DNA from: SYFY01 sp031385325
Lineage (GTDB): Bacteria; Pseudomonadota; Gammaproteobacteria; Pseudomonadales; Azotimanducaceae
Length of the DNA: 33,765 bases
Direction of reading: 5' to 3'
Assembly: GCA_031385325.1 (NCBI GenBank)
Contig: JANNBJ010000009.1
Span: forward strand, 1 to 33,765
Under the pieces are notes generated by a model. It was given only the letters and a program-made list of their open reading frames with translations, did no database searches and was not told where the DNA came from. Shown in pieces: positions 16,125-24,500 of this stretch (position 1 is the stretch's first letter; each line of letters starts with the position of its first letter). The position numbers and the translations under genes are program-made.

Positions 16125-17863
16125 ATCTTGTCCCCCTGGCGGTATCGATAGTCACCCTCGCGCAGGCGCTGCTGGTTTTCGTACTGGAACTTTCGCCGCA
16201 GGAGTCCGCCTGGATCATCGGGCACTCGGCGCAGCCACTGCTCCATGGCATCGGACTGCTCGTCCCGCGATTGTGCCTGCTGCTCCTTGTCACCTTCTTT
16301 GGGTTCTTCAGGCTCGCCTTGTTCAGCCTGATTCTCCTCTTCCTTGCCGGGCGGCGTTTTGTCCTGGGCGCTGGGCTCCTGTGCATCCTGTCCCTGTTCA
16401 TTGGCGCCGCTGCTGTCACCATTGCGGGATTCTTCGCTCTGGTTTTCGCTATCCTGTTGCTGTTCGTTGTTGTCCTGTTCGCTGGCTTGTTGCTGCGCTT
16501 CCTTCTGCTGTTCCAGAAGCGCCTTGTTGAAGGCAGCATCTTCGTGTTCAGGATCACGGGAGAGCACTGCGTCGTAGGCAGCAATGGCGCCGTCCAGATC
16601 GCCTGCCCGGGCCAGCGCGTTGCCGAGATTGTAGGTATTGCGAACGTCGTCGAGGCCCGTGAAGGAGCCCACGGCAGACGAGTAGTTTCCCGCCCGATAC
16701 TCAGCCACACCGCGCCAGTCCTTTCGCTCGGTCAGCGTTGCAGCACGCTCCGGTTCGCCGTCTTTGAGTGCTGAATACGCCTGTTGGTCATCACGTTGCC
16801 AGAGGTTTTCCCAGATGCCAGCATGACTGTCGAGTGGCATGACACACAGGGCGAGGCCGGCGATGACACCCCGGCGGAAACCGAATAACAAAAGTGGCAA
16901 CGCGATCACGGCGAGGAAGTAACCGAGGTCATGCCACAGATCGAACTCACGTTCCACCTGGCTGAGATCATCGTCACCCGGCAGGGTGGTACCCAGTACC
17001 GTGTCGAGGTCGGCATCACCCAGCACCACGCGGGCGTATTCGCCGTAGCCAAGCTCCGCACTTTCCGCCAGTCGTTCCTCATCGAGCCTAGCCGTGATCA
17101 CCTCGCCCTCGCGAGTGGTCAGGAATTGGCCGGGCTGTTCCACGAAGTCGAGGGGAATGGGCGCCCCATCCGGTGTTCCGATCCCCAATATCGAAATCGG
17201 GAACATCGGGTCGCGGTAATCCGTAATGTCGGCGAGGTTGTCAATCCCGTCGGTGACCAGCAGGATGCGACCCTTCCCCAGATGTGCGTTGGCGAACAGG
17301 GCGCTGACTACTTCGAGCGCGGCAGCTGGTCGACTACCGGCGACCGGCATGATGGCCGGTTCCAGAGATTCCAGCAGATTGGCGATGGTCTTGGTGTCGT
17401 CGGTGAGCGGGACGACTGCGTGCGCACTGCCGGCCCACACCACCAAGCCGGTCACCCCTTCTTCACGACTGCGCAGGATGTCGATGATCTTCTGCTTGGC
17501 GCGGGTCAGTCGCGATGGTGCGATGTCCTGTGCATACATCGACAGTGACAGGTCGAGTGCGATCACCAGCGCATCGGCTTTCTGTTCCACCGGCTGTGGC
17601 AGTCGCTCGAAGGTGGGACCTGCGAGCCCCAGCACGGCAGAGATCAGGACCAGCAGGAGTGGCCAGTTGGCGCGTTTGCCGGTGCCGCTTCGCTGATCGT
17701 CGATCAGTACCGACAGCAGTTCAGGGTCGACACTGCGCTGCCAGCGTGCGGTGATTTGTTGACGGCGAAGCCAGAGCCAATACAGGAAGGTGACCGGCAC
17801 CAGCGCCAACAGCCACCAAGGGCGCAGCAAATGCAGGTTCTGGAGGATCTGCTCAGGCTGCAT
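16118..17863 (-). CDS. VWA-TPR fusion protein (BatB/BatC-like)
   Basis: The 581-residue protein joins what are BatB and BatC in some bacteria. An N-terminal membrane anchor (LLALVPVTFLYWLW) precedes a VWA domain with a MIDAS DLSLS motif (near 90) and WAGSAHAVVPLTDD. Further hydrophobic segments (YFLAVIALPLLLFGF, VIAGLALCVMPL) lead into a TPR unit (NTYNLGNALARAGDLDGAIAAYDAVL). A long Gln/Glu/Ser-rich low-complexity tract follows, then AMEQWLRRVPDDPGGLLRRKF, a conserved C-terminal motif of this family. The ATG at 17863 with GAGG upstream was chosen over GTG at 17869. It overlaps both neighbours. The TPR probably binds partner proteins of the MoxR system. Confidence 0.9.
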   Translation of the reverse strand: MQPEQILQNLHLLRPWWLLALVPVTFLYWLWLRRQQITARWQRSVDPELLSVLIDDQRSGTGKRANWPLLLVLISAVLGLAGPTFERLPQPVEQKADALVIALDLSLSMYAQDIAPSRLTRAKQKIIDILRSREEGVTGLVVWAGSAHAVVPLTDDTKTIANLLESLEPAIMPVAGSRPAAALEVVSALFANAHLGKGRILLVTDGIDNLADITDYRDPMFPISILGIGTPDGAPIPLDFVEQPGQFLTTREGEVITARLDEERLAESAELGYGEYARVVLGDADLDTVLGTTLPGDDDLSQVEREFDLWHDLGYFLAVIALPLLLFGFRRGVIAGLALCVMPLDSHAGIWENLWQRDDQQAYSALKDGEPERAATLTERKDWRGVAEYRAGNYSSAVGSFTGLDDVRNTYNLGNALARAGDLDGAIAAYDAVLSRDPEHEDAAFNKALLEQQKEAQQQASEQDNNEQQQDSENQSEESRNGDSSGANEQGQDAQEPSAQDKTPPGKEEENQAEQGEPEEPKEGDKEQQAQSRDEQSDAMEQWLRRVPDDPGGLLRRKFQYENQQRLREGDYRYRQGDKIW

Positions 17864-18866
17864 GGACACCTCGCCGCAATACCGGCAGGAGCATCGTCAA
17901 TACCAGCAAAACGAGGCCGCAGCCAAGTGGCCACGGGAATAACGACTGAATGGGACGAAACAGCTCCGCTTCCTGCTCGACGGGTTCGAGTGCATCGATC
18001 TGCGCGTAGATCTGGGCCAGTTCCGCCGGATTTTCCGCGCGGTAGTACTGTCCTCCAGTAGTTTCCGCAACCTTGTTGAGCGCGTCTTCATCAAGATCCG
18101 CTGACGGATTGACGATGCGGTTGCCAAAGCGGCCGAATAGTCCGGGTACCCGCATCTCGGTTGCGCCGACACCAATCGTATAGATCTTCACGCCCACACT
18201 GGCCGCCAGCTCGGCCGCCTTCACCGGTGCAACTTCGCCAGCGTTACTGGCGCCATCGGTCAACAGAATCATCACCCGATCACCGTCCGGTCGCTGGCGC
18301 AGTCGTTTGACACCAAGCCCGATGGCGTCACCGACTGCGGTCTTGCCACCGGCAATACCAATCGGCGCTTCTGTGAGTAGCGTACGCACGGTTTGCAGAT
18401 CAAACGTCAATGGCGCCTGCAGATAGGCGTTGGTCCCAAACAGGATGAGCCCGACACGATCACCACCACGCAGTTCCAGAAAGGCTGCAATCACCTGTTT
18501 GACGATACTCAGCCGATCGACGTAACGGCCTGCGAGTTCCATGTCTTCGGTACCCATGCTGCCGGAGATGTCGACGGCCAGCATCAGATCGCGACCAGTC
18601 ACTGGCAATGCCACCGGTTCGCCAGTCCACTGAGGGCGGGCAGCCGCAGTCACCATGGATATCCAGGCCAGCGTCAGCAACAGAAGCGCCAACGGAAATC
18701 CTGAACGCCTGCGTCGCACGCTGAGACTGCCTGTCTCGAATTGATATGCGGTCAGTGCAGGCACTGTCAGCGCCGGTTGTTCAGCCTCGGCGTGGCGACG
18801 CCAGAAGCGCACCAGCAAAGGCAGCGGCAGTACGGCGAACATCCATGGCCAGACAAATTCGATCAT
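17853..18866 (-). CDS. batA: VWA domain membrane protein (BatA-like)
   Basis: The 337-residue product has an N-terminal hydrophobic segment (FVWPWMFAVLPLPLLVRF), a second one around 60-80, then a VWA domain with MIDAS DISGSMGTEDM and the TDGASNAGEV segment, and a C-terminal transmembrane helix (FPWPLGCGLVLLVLTMLLPV). VWA domains bind protein partners through a metal ion; MoxR-linked VWA proteins are thought to act with the ATPase in assembling or activating envelope complexes. Its ATG overlaps the DUF4381 stop as ATGA, and its 3' end overlaps the next VWA gene. Confidence 0.9.
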   Translation of the reverse strand: MIEFVWPWMFAVLPLPLLVRFWRRHAEAEQPALTVPALTAYQFETGSLSVRRRRSGFPLALLLLTLAWISMVTAAARPQWTGEPVALPVTGRDLMLAVDISGSMGTEDMELAGRYVDRLSIVKQVIAAFLELRGGDRVGLILFGTNAYLQAPLTFDLQTVRTLLTEAPIGIAGGKTAVGDAIGLGVKRLRQRPDGDRVMILLTDGASNAGEVAPVKAAELAASVGVKIYTIGVGATEMRVPGLFGRFGNRIVNPSADLDEDALNKVAETTGGQYYRAENPAELAQIYAQIDALEPVEQEAELFRPIQSLFPWPLGCGLVLLVLTMLLPVLRRGVHAA

Positions 18867-19348
18867 GTCGTCACCGGCGCAGACTGCAGCAGCTTGCGGA
18901 GCAGGGGCTGCAGTGCGGGCAGCTCGGAGTCATCACTGACGGATGAAAAACGTTGGTTGCCCAGCAATCGGCCAGCGCCACCGGTGAACTGGAGCGAAGC
19001 GCTGCGCCGGTCCAGATAGGCGAGCCACTCGTCGCCGGATAACGCCGCCACGTGGCTGGCGCCGTCGACGTGTACCCAAAGCCGCTTCAGCAGCGCGTTG
19101 CAATCGTTGATGCAGTCGGTCGCTGGTCGAGTGCCGGATTGCCACGCGTTGAAACAGGCGTCCAGTTCGCGAAGGGCTGCCCGGCGCGGCGCGCTTCGCC
19201 TGCGTCGTTGCACGATGCGATTGATCGACCAGGCCAGGAGCAGTAGCACCAGCACTGCGACGATCCACCAGCCCGGCGCTGGTGGCCACCAGATTGGTGT
19301 GTCGGGTAGCTGGACGTCGCGCAATTGATCGAGTGGATCGTTCTGCAT
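18863..19348 (-). CDS. DUF4381-family membrane protein
   Basis: The 161-residue product starts with a short polar segment containing the family's LRDVQLPDTPIWWPPAPGWW motif, followed by one transmembrane helix (IVAVLVLLLLAWSI), a basic patch and a cytoplasmic helical domain. DUF4381 proteins occur almost only between the DUF58 and VWA genes of MoxR operons, which is the position here. The function is unknown. It starts two bases after the DUF58 stop and shares ATGA with batA. Confidence 0.87.
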   Translation of the reverse strand: MQNDPLDQLRDVQLPDTPIWWPPAPGWWIVAVLVLLLLAWSINRIVQRRRRSAPRRAALRELDACFNAWQSGTRPATDCINDCNALLKRLWVHVDGASHVAALSGDEWLAYLDRRSASLQFTGGAGRLLGNQRFSSVSDDSELPALQPLLRKLLQSAPVTT

Positions 19349-19350
19349 GG

Positions 19351-20253
19351 TCAGAGCCTGGCCAGGATCGGCAGCAGGTCCGCGTCTGCAGTGCTGACAC
19401 GTCGATAAGCGATCTCGCCACGACGACTCAATGCTTCAATGTCTGCCAGCCGGGTTTCAAATCGCGCCTGATACTGCGAGCGCAGTGCCGGCTCCGCACT
19501 GTCGAACTGCAGGCGCGTGTGACCATCTGTTACTGCGTAGAGATCATCAGGAGGCAGCACAGCCTCAAGCGGGTCGACCACCTGCACCAGCGTCACCCGG
19601 TTGTGGCGGGAGAGCGCGTTGGCGACATCGCGCCACAGATCGATGTCGGTGGCGAAATCACTGATCAGCACCACACGATAGCCGGTGCGTACCAGACGTC
19701 GGAAGGCGAACAATGCCTCCACCCGCACCTCGCGATCTGCTGTGCCAACCCGTGCCAGGGTCTGATTGAACTCGGCGATGTCGAACATGAATCGTGCCAC
19801 CGGTCGCAGACTGCGGAACGGCCGATGCACCGTGTAACGGTGGTTACCCAGCACCATGCCACCTACACGATCGTGATCTTCGAGTGTTTGCCAAGCGAGG
19901 AGGGCAGCAGCTTCAGCCACCGCCACGGATTTCAGTCGTTGCCGCGAGCCGAAAAAGAGGCTCTGGCTTTGGTCGACGAAAAAGAGCACGGGTCGTTCGC
20001 GCTCTTCGCGAAAGACCTTGGTGTGGACCTTCTGCTTGCGGGCGGTGACCCGCCAGTCGATGGTGCGCACGTCGTCACCCGGTTCGTAGAGACGGACTTC
20101 TGCGAAGTCCACTCCGCGACCTTTCTGACGAGATAACTTCAACCCGGCCTGACGGCCAAATTGTCGACCACCCTGCGCAGGCGAACCACTGCGTCGGTAA
20201 CGCAGCGCCAGCAATGCACTGCCTTCGACATAGGCGCCGGTCAGGACAGTCAT
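19351..20253 (-). CDS. DUF58-family protein of the MoxR operon
   Basis: The 300-residue protein carries the DUF58 signature GRGVDFAEVRLYEPGDDVRTIDWRVTARKQKVHTKVFREERERPVL in several pieces, followed by a VWA-like fold (FFVDQSQSLFFGS, with the D-x-S-x-S pattern) and RVVLISDFATDIDLW. DUF58 proteins are constant partners of MoxR ATPases and are thought to be cytoplasmic adaptors. Its ATG overlaps the moxR stop by one base (TGATG), so translation is probably coupled. Confidence 0.9.
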   Translation of the reverse strand: MTVLTGAYVEGSALLALRYRRSGSPAQGGRQFGRQAGLKLSRQKGRGVDFAEVRLYEPGDDVRTIDWRVTARKQKVHTKVFREERERPVLFFVDQSQSLFFGSRQRLKSVAVAEAAALLAWQTLEDHDRVGGMVLGNHRYTVHRPFRSLRPVARFMFDIAEFNQTLARVGTADREVRVEALFAFRRLVRTGYRVVLISDFATDIDLWRDVANALSRHNRVTLVQVVDPLEAVLPPDDLYAVTDGHTRLQFDSAEPALRSQYQARFETRLADIEALSRRGEIAYRRVSTADADLLPILARL

Positions 20254-21224
20254 CAGGGTGCCGGTACGACCTCAAGCAGGGTATCGATGGTGTGATCTGC
20301 ATCGATGCCCTGGGCCTGGGCTTCAAAGGTCAGCAGGATGCGGTGCCTGAGTACGTCGTGGGCAATGGCCTGGACATCATCCGGTGTGACGAAGTCGCGT
20401 CCCGCCAGCCAGGCATGGGCTCGGGAGCAGGCATCCAGGGCAATTGTGCCGCGCGGACTCGCGCCATACTCGATCCACTCCTTGAGTTTGCCGGTCGGCT
20501 GCCGCGAAGCCATCACCAGCTGCACGATGTACTCCTCGACGGGTTTGGCCATGTGCAGGTCGAGAATGGCACGACGCGCGGTCAGCAATTCTTCTTCACT
20601 GAGCCGACACGGTGGCTCGGTTGCCCCTTCGCCGGGCTGCTGGCCACGATTTTCGGCGCGCACCAGGTGCAGAATCGCAGTCTCGGCGGTGGCATCGGGA
20701 TAACCGACTTTCACGTGCATGAGGAAACGGTCGAGCTGCGCTTCGGGCAGCGGATAGGTGCCTTCCTGTTCGATGGGATTCTGCGTCGCCATCACGAGGA
20801 ACAGCTTTGGCAGCTTGAAAGTCTGGCGGCCAACGCTGACCTGGTGTTCAGCCATCGCCTCGAGCAGTGCGGACTGCACCTTGGCCGGTGCGCGATTGAT
20901 CTCGTCAGCCAGAACCAGGTTGTGGAACACCGGACCGGGCTGAAACTTGAAGGTGCCGTCCTCCGGTCGATAGATCTCGCTGCCGGTGACGTCGCTGGGC
21001 AGCAGGTCCGGTGTGAATTGAATGCGATGGAAGTCGCCCTGAATGGCCTTGGCGAGTTCCTTGATGGCGCGGGTCTTGGCGAGGCCTGGAGCCCCTTCGA
21101 CCAGGAGATGTCCCCCCTGCAGCAAAGCGATCAGCAGACGCTGCAACAGTTGCTCCTGACCGATGATGCGAGAGGACAGCCAGCCGGCTACGGCGCGGAT
21201 ACCTTCGAATTGGCCGGCATTCAT
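20253..21224 (-). CDS. MoxR-family AAA+ ATPase
   Basis: The 323-residue ATPase has Walker A GAPGLAKT (about 44-51), Walker B LADEIN, followed by RAPAKVQSALLEAMAEHQV, sensor 1 ATQNPIEQEGTYPLPEAQLDRF and the C-terminal lid with SPRGTIALDACSRAHAW. MoxR ATPases act as chaperones with VWA partner proteins. It is the first gene of the minus-strand operon ending at batD. A candidate -10, TACAAT on the minus strand (reverse complement of about 21256-21261), lies some 30 bases upstream of the start with a poor -35 19 bases further; this promoter is tentative. Confidence 0.94.
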   Translation of the reverse strand: MNAGQFEGIRAVAGWLSSRIIGQEQLLQRLLIALLQGGHLLVEGAPGLAKTRAIKELAKAIQGDFHRIQFTPDLLPSDVTGSEIYRPEDGTFKFQPGPVFHNLVLADEINRAPAKVQSALLEAMAEHQVSVGRQTFKLPKLFLVMATQNPIEQEGTYPLPEAQLDRFLMHVKVGYPDATAETAILHLVRAENRGQQPGEGATEPPCRLSEEELLTARRAILDLHMAKPVEEYIVQLVMASRQPTGKLKEWIEYGASPRGTIALDACSRAHAWLAGRDFVTPDDVQAIAHDVLRHRILLTFEAQAQGIDADHTIDTLLEVVPAP

Positions 21225-21380
21225 GAGTGTGGGGTCCTGCAGTGATCAAAGTGAGCGGTATTGTAGCGGGGCGCCTTCGCCCTGTACCAAGTCGTTGCAT
21301 GCGTTCCCTGACTTCCCGCCGCTTTTTTTGTCGGCTCCTGTCGACATGATTCATTGCTACGCTTATCTGGAGTGCGGATT

Positions 21381-21605
21381 GTGTTCATGCAATATATTTT
21401 TGACCTCAACATTCCCCGGGATGAAGTCCTCAAGTTCTACGCAGGTGATGCGCGGCAGGTCCATGCGGTTGCGCGCAACGGCCAACGGGTCATGTTCCCT
21501 GCGGCAATCCTTCGACCCTACGTGGCGACGGACGGTGTACGTGGCACGTTTCGTTTGCGGGTCAACGCAGCACATCGGCTGGAGAGATTTGAGCGACTGG
21601 GCTGA
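21381..21605 (+). CDS. DUF2835-family protein
   Basis: The product is about 74 residues. Its core, YIFDLNIPRDEVLKFYAG then RVMFPAAILRPYV and GVRGTFRLRV, fits DUF2835, a family of small beta-rich proteins found in gammaproteobacteria with no known function. The start is GTG at 21381, eight bases after GGAG; an ATG two codons later (21387) is the alternative. It is divergent from moxR and precedes pyrD by 111 bases. Confidence 0.82.
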   Translation: MFMQYIFDLNIPRDEVLKFYAGDARQVHAVARNGQRVMFPAAILRPYVATDGVRGTFRLRVNAAHRLERFERLG

Positions 21606-21716
21606 TTGACGAATCGGCCGGGGTGCCCAACTTGCCTGTCGAGCCGTGATTTCATGGCGTGATTTGCGGCGATGGCGGGTTCAATTCGGCCACCGAGTGA
21701 CGATAGACTTGGTGGC

Positions 21717-22793
21717 ATGTCCAACCCACGCTCCTCCAATCCGTTTTCGTCCGATCCTTTTTCATCCGATCTGCTTTATCCCTTGCTGCGACGGGCCTTT
21801 TTCTGCCTGCCGACGGAAGCCTCTCATCATCTGGCCCTGGCCGGCATCGGTGCCTTGGGTCTGCTGCCTCGCGCAGCTCCTGCAACGGACCACGCCGTTG
21901 AATGCATGGGCCTTCGGTTTCCAAATCGGGTAGGGCTTGCGGCCGGGCTCGACAAGGACGCCCGATCGGTTGAGGGATTTGCAGCACTTGGATTTGGCAG
22001 CGTCGAAGTGGGCACGGTGACGCCGCTTCCTCAGCCTGGCAATCCCAAGCCGCGGTTGTTTCGAATTCCTGAAGCTTCCGCGATCATCAATCGGATGGGC
22101 TTCAACAGCGAAGGGCTGGCCGGCATGGTGCCGCGACTGGCAGCGCTGCGTGAGCGGGGGCGACTGCAAGGCGTGATCCTCGGCGTCAACATCGGCAAGA
22201 ACAAGGACACGCCCATTGAACAAGCCCATCGGGACTATGTTGTTGGACTTGAAGCGGTGCATGACTATGCGGACTATGTGACGCTCAACCTGTCCTCGCC
22301 GAACACGCCAGGACTACGCACGCTGCAATCCGCCAATGCACTACGGACATTGCTCGGACCGGTGGTCGAGACCAGAAACCGGTTGGGTTCGCGTGGTGGA
22401 AATCGACCATTGGTGTTGAAGATTGCACCTGATCTGGTAGCGGATGATCTGGATGCGATCAGTGCCTGTGTTCTGGAGTTCGGGATTGATGGCGTGATCG
22501 CGACGAATACCACCATTGATCGAAGTGTTTTGCCGCCGTCGCTCGCGAGTGTCTGGCAGAGGGAAGCAGGAGGGCTGAGCGGGGAACCACTCAAGGCGCT
22601 ATCGCTGGCGACTGTCGCGTCGTTGCGCTGCCGGCTCGATGCATCGATACCGATCATTGGCGTGGGCGGGATCAATTGCCTGGCGGATGCCCAGGCGATG
22701 CTTCATGCAGGCGCTACATTGGTGCAGATCTATACCGGGTTTATCTACCGTGGCCCCGCATTGGTGCGGGAGCTTGGCAAGCTTGCCGGTTGA
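21717..22793 (+). CDS. pyrD: Dihydroorotate dehydrogenase (quinone), class 2
   Basis: PyrD oxidises dihydroorotate to orotate in pyrimidine synthesis and passes electrons to quinone at the inner membrane. The N-terminal amphipathic helices of the class 2 enzyme are present (LLYPLLRRAFFCLPTEASHHLAL), as are the FMN-binding GLAAGLDKD, the EVGTVTPLPQPGNPKPRLFR and INRMGFNSEG segments, the catalytic-loop NLSSPNTPGLR, and GVGGINCLADA with GATLVQIYTGF. I chose the ATG at 21717. The N-terminus has a short tandem repeat, PFSSD twice, from two 15-base units at 21742-21771, which is not usual for PyrD and may reflect replication slippage. Confidence 0.95.
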   Translation: MSNPRSSNPFSSDPFSSDLLYPLLRRAFFCLPTEASHHLALAGIGALGLLPRAAPATDHAVECMGLRFPNRVGLAAGLDKDARSVEGFAALGFGSVEVGTVTPLPQPGNPKPRLFRIPEASAIINRMGFNSEGLAGMVPRLAALRERGRLQGVILGVNIGKNKDTPIEQAHRDYVVGLEAVHDYADYVTLNLSSPNTPGLRTLQSANALRTLLGPVVETRNRLGSRGGNRPLVLKIAPDLVADDLDAISACVLEFGIDGVIATNTTIDRSVLPPSLASVWQREAGGLSGEPLKALSLATVASLRCRLDASIPIIGVGGINCLADAQAMLHAGATLVQIYTGFIYRGPALVRELGKLAG

Positions 22794-22874
22794 GGGCGCA
22801 CATCGATGGGTGATCTAAACTTTTTTGTTACCGATGGGAACATAAGCCGGTGTTTGGTGCTTAGGGAGAAGAGC

Positions 22875-22890
22875 TGGCACCAAAATTGCT
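22875..22890 (+). promoter_or_regulatory. Sigma-54 (-24/-12) promoter of amtB
   Basis: TGGCACCAAAATTGCT matches the sigma-54 consensus TGGCAC-N5-TTGC[AT] exactly, with GG at -24 and GC at -12. Transcription should begin near 22900, giving a leader of about 100 bases before amtB. Sigma-54 control by NtrC is well established for ammonium transporter genes in proteobacteria. I did not find a convincing pair of NtrC half-sites upstream. Confidence 0.85.
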
Positions 22891-23002
22891 CACAGAACCC
22901 GTTCGCACCGCACCAACACGTACCGCGACCAATTTAAGAACCATACGTCACGCCACAATAAGTCACACTAGAAAAAGTCACGTCACAAACAGGAGGGGGA
23001 GC

Positions 23003-24292
23003 ATGAAACAGGTGATGTTCGGACTAGCGCTGCTCATGGGCTGCGCAACCGCCTATGCGGATGGAGGCGACGGACTCGATACGGGTAACACGGCCTGGGT
23101 CCTCATCTCGACGGCATTGGTCCTCATGATGACCATTCCAGGTCTCTCGCTGTTCTACGGCGGGCTGGTCCGCAACAAAAACGTACTCAGTGTACTGATG
23201 CAGTGTTTTGCCCTGACCTGCCTGATGTCGCTGCTCTGGCTCATCGTTGGCTACAGCCTGGCGTTCAGTGAGGGTTCGGGCTTCATTGGTGGTTTCAGCA
23301 AGGTGCTGTTCGCGGGTGTGGGCCAGGATTCGATGCAGGGCAGCATTCCGGAAAGCGCCTTTGCGCTGTTTCAGATGACCTTCGCGATCATCACACCTGC
23401 CCTGATTCTGGGTGGTTTTGCCGAACGCATGCGCTTCTCTGCGGTGCTGCTGTTCAGTTCGGCGTGGTTGCTGCTTGTGTATGCGCCGGTTTGTCACTGG
23501 GTGTGGGGCGGTGGCTGGCTGAGCCAACTCGGCACCCGCGGAGTGATGGATTTCGCTGGTGGCGTCGTTGTACACATCACCGCTGGCGTGGCGGCAATTG
23601 TGGCTGCAATTACGCTTGGCACACGACGTGGTTTTCCGAACCTGCCGATGCCGCCGCACAACATGCCACTGACCATCACCGGCGCCGGTCTGCTGTGGGT
23701 AGGCTGGTTCGGTTTCAACGGTGGCTCGGCGCTCGCGGCCAACGGTGATGCCGGTATGGCCATGCTGGTTACCCACATCTCCGCGGCTGCCGGGGCGATG
23801 ACCTGGTTGACGGCAGAGTGGGTTCGTTATGGCAAACCAAGCGCCTTGGGCGCCGTCACCGGCATGGTGGCAGGGCTCGGCACGATCACGCCTGCTTCAG
23901 GCTACGTCGGCCCGGCTGGCGCGCTGGTGATTGGTATTCTCGCGGGCATCATCTGCTTCTTGGCAACCAATTACCTAAAGCGTGGGCTGAAGATTGACGA
24001 CTCGCTGGACGTGTTCCCGGTACACGGTGTGGGCGGCATCCTCGGCACGCTGCTGACCGCAGTGTTTGCCAGCAGTGCACTGGGCATCTTCAGCGGCCAG
24101 GAAGACATCAGCATTGGTGGCCAGCTTGGTGTGCAGGCCATCGGTATCGTTGCGACCATCGGCTACACGGCCGTCGTCACCTGGGTCATTCTGAAAGTGA
24201 CGAACGTGCTGGTCGGCAATCGAGTATCCGAGGACGAAGAAGTGGAAGGCCTCGATCTGGTCCTGCACAACGAGCGTGGGTACGACATCTGA
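23003..24292 (+). CDS. amtB: Ammonium transporter
   Basis: The 429-residue inner-membrane channel takes up ammonium. It has a signal peptide (to about residue 19, TAYADGG), then eleven transmembrane segments. The twin pore histidines are at 191 (DFAGGVVVHITAGVAA) and 340 (VFPVHGVGGILG), and the periplasmic recruitment and Phe-gate regions look intact. The C-terminal tail ends GLDLVLHNERGYDI, the region through which PII (GlnK) proteins block the channel. The ATG at 23003 has a very strong AGGAGGGGGA site. The usual glnK partner is not adjacent; pyrD lies upstream. Expression is probably nitrogen-regulated from the sigma-54 promoter at 22875. Confidence 0.95.
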   Translation: MKQVMFGLALLMGCATAYADGGDGLDTGNTAWVLISTALVLMMTIPGLSLFYGGLVRNKNVLSVLMQCFALTCLMSLLWLIVGYSLAFSEGSGFIGGFSKVLFAGVGQDSMQGSIPESAFALFQMTFAIITPALILGGFAERMRFSAVLLFSSAWLLLVYAPVCHWVWGGGWLSQLGTRGVMDFAGGVVVHITAGVAAIVAAITLGTRRGFPNLPMPPHNMPLTITGAGLLWVGWFGFNGGSALAANGDAGMAMLVTHISAAAGAMTWLTAEWVRYGKPSALGAVTGMVAGLGTITPASGYVGPAGALVIGILAGIICFLATNYLKRGLKIDDSLDVFPVHGVGGILGTLLTAVFASSALGIFSGQEDISIGGQLGVQAIGIVATIGYTAVVTWVILKVTNVLVGNRVSEDEEVEGLDLVLHNERGYDI

Positions 24293-24315
24293 TTCTGTGG
24301 TGCCGCATATGACCG

Positions 24316-24338
24316 CCGGACGAGTTTCTCTCGTCCGG
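24316..24338 (+). terminator. Hairpin terminator after amtB
   Basis: CCGGACGAG, a five-base TTTCT loop, and CTCGTCCGG form a perfect nine-base stem 23 bases after the amtB stop. The following sequence is T/G-rich rather than a pure T-tract, so termination efficiency is uncertain. Confidence 0.65.
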
Positions 24339-24500
24339 TGTGTGCGTTTCTGACTTCTGTTGACTGCTCTGATTCACTTCAATAATGGCGACTGATACCT
24401 CACCGAATTGGCGTGCCTGTGCTAACCGGGTGGCGATGCCGCCCGAGTTTCGGCACAGTGGAGAGTAGGTCGAAGTGAATTTCCTTCAAGCGGAGCAGAC

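Noticed and set aside
20214..21245. 343-residue frame antisense to the MoxR gene
   Set aside because: Fully opposite the MoxR ATPase with all its motifs intact; no domain in the shadow translation.
22796..22813. Possible NtrC-like half sites (GCAC and GGTG) upstream of the amtB sigma-54 promoter
   Set aside because: The spacing and second half-site do not fit the consensus well enough; only the sigma-54 element is reported.
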